NCBI GenBank assembly: GCA_013298025.1
Contig: JAAFJE010000016.1
Span: 62,001 to 126,000 of the forward strand
Reading direction: 5' to 3'
DNA from: Cytophagales bacterium
Lineage (GTDB): Bacteria; Bacteroidota; Bacteroidia; Cytophagales; Spirosomataceae
Length of the DNA stretch: 64,000 bases
Position 1 is the first letter of the stretch, and every line of letters begins with the position of its first letter. A program made the translations under genes and the position numbers. Below, piece by piece: positions 62,951-64,000 of the stretch. The notes under the pieces are model-generated. The model made no database searches. It was given only the letters and a program-made list of their open reading frames with translations, and had not been told where the DNA came from.

Positions 62951-64000
62951 TTAACTTCTTCCTTTGCCGCCACCGCCGCCGTCGTTGCCTTCGTTGTGTT
63001 GAATAGCAGGTTTGACATCTGTATTGCCAAAATTATAGGTAAGTGAAAGCCTAAAACGGCGGTTGTCCCAACGATACGTACCTACACTTGTGAGGTTGAC
63101 GGTTTCTACGGTATTACGCCAATTGTTGAAATTGAAAGGGTCTTGGACTAAAAATTTAACCGTTACCTTTTTGTTTACTAAAAACTGTTTCAAGCCAAAA
63201 TCTATGCCTCCTTGGGGCTTAGAGGTTTGAAATCCCCATGTTTCCCCCGAATTTATCCAGCCTGAAATTTCGCCTGAAAGTGTTTTTGAAAGGGTAAAAG
63301 TTTGTTGGATATACGCTCCGCCATAAGGCTGCTTGATGTCAACATTGGTTTGCTCTCGGCTGTATTGATATACATTGATGCCTCCCCAAAGATTGACATT
63401 GGCGTTCCACCATTTTGTGATTTGAAAAGGAAGAGATGCGTCGATACTCCACCAACCAATTTTACCACTTACGTTTTCTGATGATTCTCGAATAAGCTTT
63501 TTGCCTTGAATCAAAGTGCTGTCCACATCGTAAACGTCGGTCGAAAACTGATTGACACCCACATAACTCAACGAAAAACTATATTTGTCGAAAAAGGTAT
63601 TCGAGAGTGTCACCGTATTATTCAGCGAAGGCAGAATGGTCGGATTGCCCACTACGTAGGTTTGTGGGTAGAAAAAGCGTTGGAAGGTATTGAATACATC
63701 GCCGTCGGGTCGATTGATGCGGCGGCTGTAGCCCAGCGAAATAGCATAATCTTTGGTTACTTTTTGATTGTAAGTCAAGGTTGGGAAAAGATTAAAATAC
63801 TGTTGGCTCGAAATCGTTTGGTCGTTTATATCACTTCCTCGGTTGTCGGTATATTCGCCACGAAGTCCCGCTTGAATACTCACGTTTTTGCTGATTTCTG
63901 TATTTAACATAAAATAACCTGCCGCAATCGTTTCTCTAAAATGAAAGAACGAACGCATCAAATCGCCATTGGTGCGGAAGTTGTCGTTGAAATCTTTATT
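62951..64000 (-). CDS. Outer-membrane beta-barrel receptor, TonB-dependent type (C-terminal part)
   Basis: The frame is open to the right edge of the window, so this is the C-terminal 349 residues of a longer gene; the first in-frame ATG is not its start. The sequence shows strand after strand of an outer-membrane barrel (YAISLGYSRRINRPDGDVFN, RFRLSLTYNFGN) and a late Gly-rich tail (GNDGGGGGKGRS). YSRRINRP and the PTILPSLNNT region are typical of the OMP_b-brl_3 / TonB-dependent family of Bacteroidota. Confidence 0.82.
   Translation of the reverse strand, partial: NKDFNDNFRTNGDLMRSFFHFRETIAAGYFMLNTEISKNVSIQAGLRGEYTDNRGSDINDQTISSQQYFNLFPTLTYNQKVTKDYAISLGYSRRINRPDGDVFNTFQRFFYPQTYVVGNPTILPSLNNTVTLSNTFFDKYSFSLSYVGVNQFSTDVYDVDSTLIQGKKLIRESSENVSGKIGWWSIDASLPFQITKWWNANVNLWGGINVYQYSREQTNVDIKQPYGGAYIQQTFTLSKTLSGEISGWINSGETWGFQTSKPQGGIDFGLKQFLVNKKVTVKFLVQDPFNFNNWRNTVETVNLTSVGTYRWDNRRFRLSLTYNFGNTDVKPAIQHNEGNDGGGGGKGRS

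Overview
The window is a chromosomal segment of a Bacteroidota bacterium, most likely of the order Cytophagales. The evidence is gene content (a DUF4834 protein, DUF1080 and Gfo/Idh/MocA secreted proteins, BshA of bacillithiol synthesis, an LptD-like giant barrel, an OMP-type receptor, CarB without its C-terminal regulatory domain), many -7 boxes of the form TAnnTTTG, and absence of Shine-Dalgarno sequences. The host part is moderate in G+C. The middle, about 30.4-51.5 kb, is visibly richer in A+T and is accessory DNA.

Left host part (1-30.3 kb). A dcw cell-division cluster on the minus strand (rsmH, ftsL, ftsI, start of murE) is followed by carB, a two-gene YeeE/YedE membrane pair, a fatty-acid hydroxylase, bshA, a UbiA prenyltransferase and a complete RND efflux operon (adaptor, pump, outer-membrane channel). 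Next come DUF4834, a RmlD-like reductase, fmt, greA with a terminated leader, a BatA-domain protein, a peroxiredoxin, the rpsF-rpsR-rplI operon, two secreted carbohydrate-related proteins and a nitroreductase.

Accessory part (30.4-53.2 kb). Everything here is organised around one tRNA-Pro(GGG) gene on the minus strand (51486-51559). A genomic island of about 18.7 kb lies downstream of the tRNA 3' end. It is bounded by a 44-bp direct repeat of the tRNA 3' half (32849-32892 and 51485-51528) and carries its tyrosine integrase just inside the left end. Its cargo is a DUF1016 (YhcG-type) nuclease, an intact IS1-family element, a PLD-SNF2 helicase with an Eco57I-like DNA methyltransferase, an exported protein of unknown function, and an ABC-type ATPase with a partner protein. 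A mobilisation/replication block follows (HTH, coiled-coil, RepA-like ATPase, HTH, RHH MobC-like), with no relaxase. Left of the island are relics of earlier insertions: an integrase 3' end, a KAP-family NTPase, and a 98-bp repeat of tRNA 3' halves with terminator hairpins.

The most unusual structure is on the 5' side of the same tRNA (51560-53239): five head-to-tail 336-bp units. Each unit consists of a tRNA-Pro 5' half broken in the anticodon loop, a short hairpin and T-arm-like segment, and a complete small GIY-YIG nuclease gene. The only good promoter seen lies upstream of all five units, so the single intact tRNA-Pro appears to be the last product of a transcript containing five nuclease genes.

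Right host part (53.4-64 kb). rho (minus), an Lrp/AsnC regulator, a membrane AraC regulator, a possible structured RNA, an MlaD/MCE protein, an N-acetylmuramoyl-L-alanine amidase, an LptD-like protein and the C-terminal part of an outer-membrane receptor cut by the window end.
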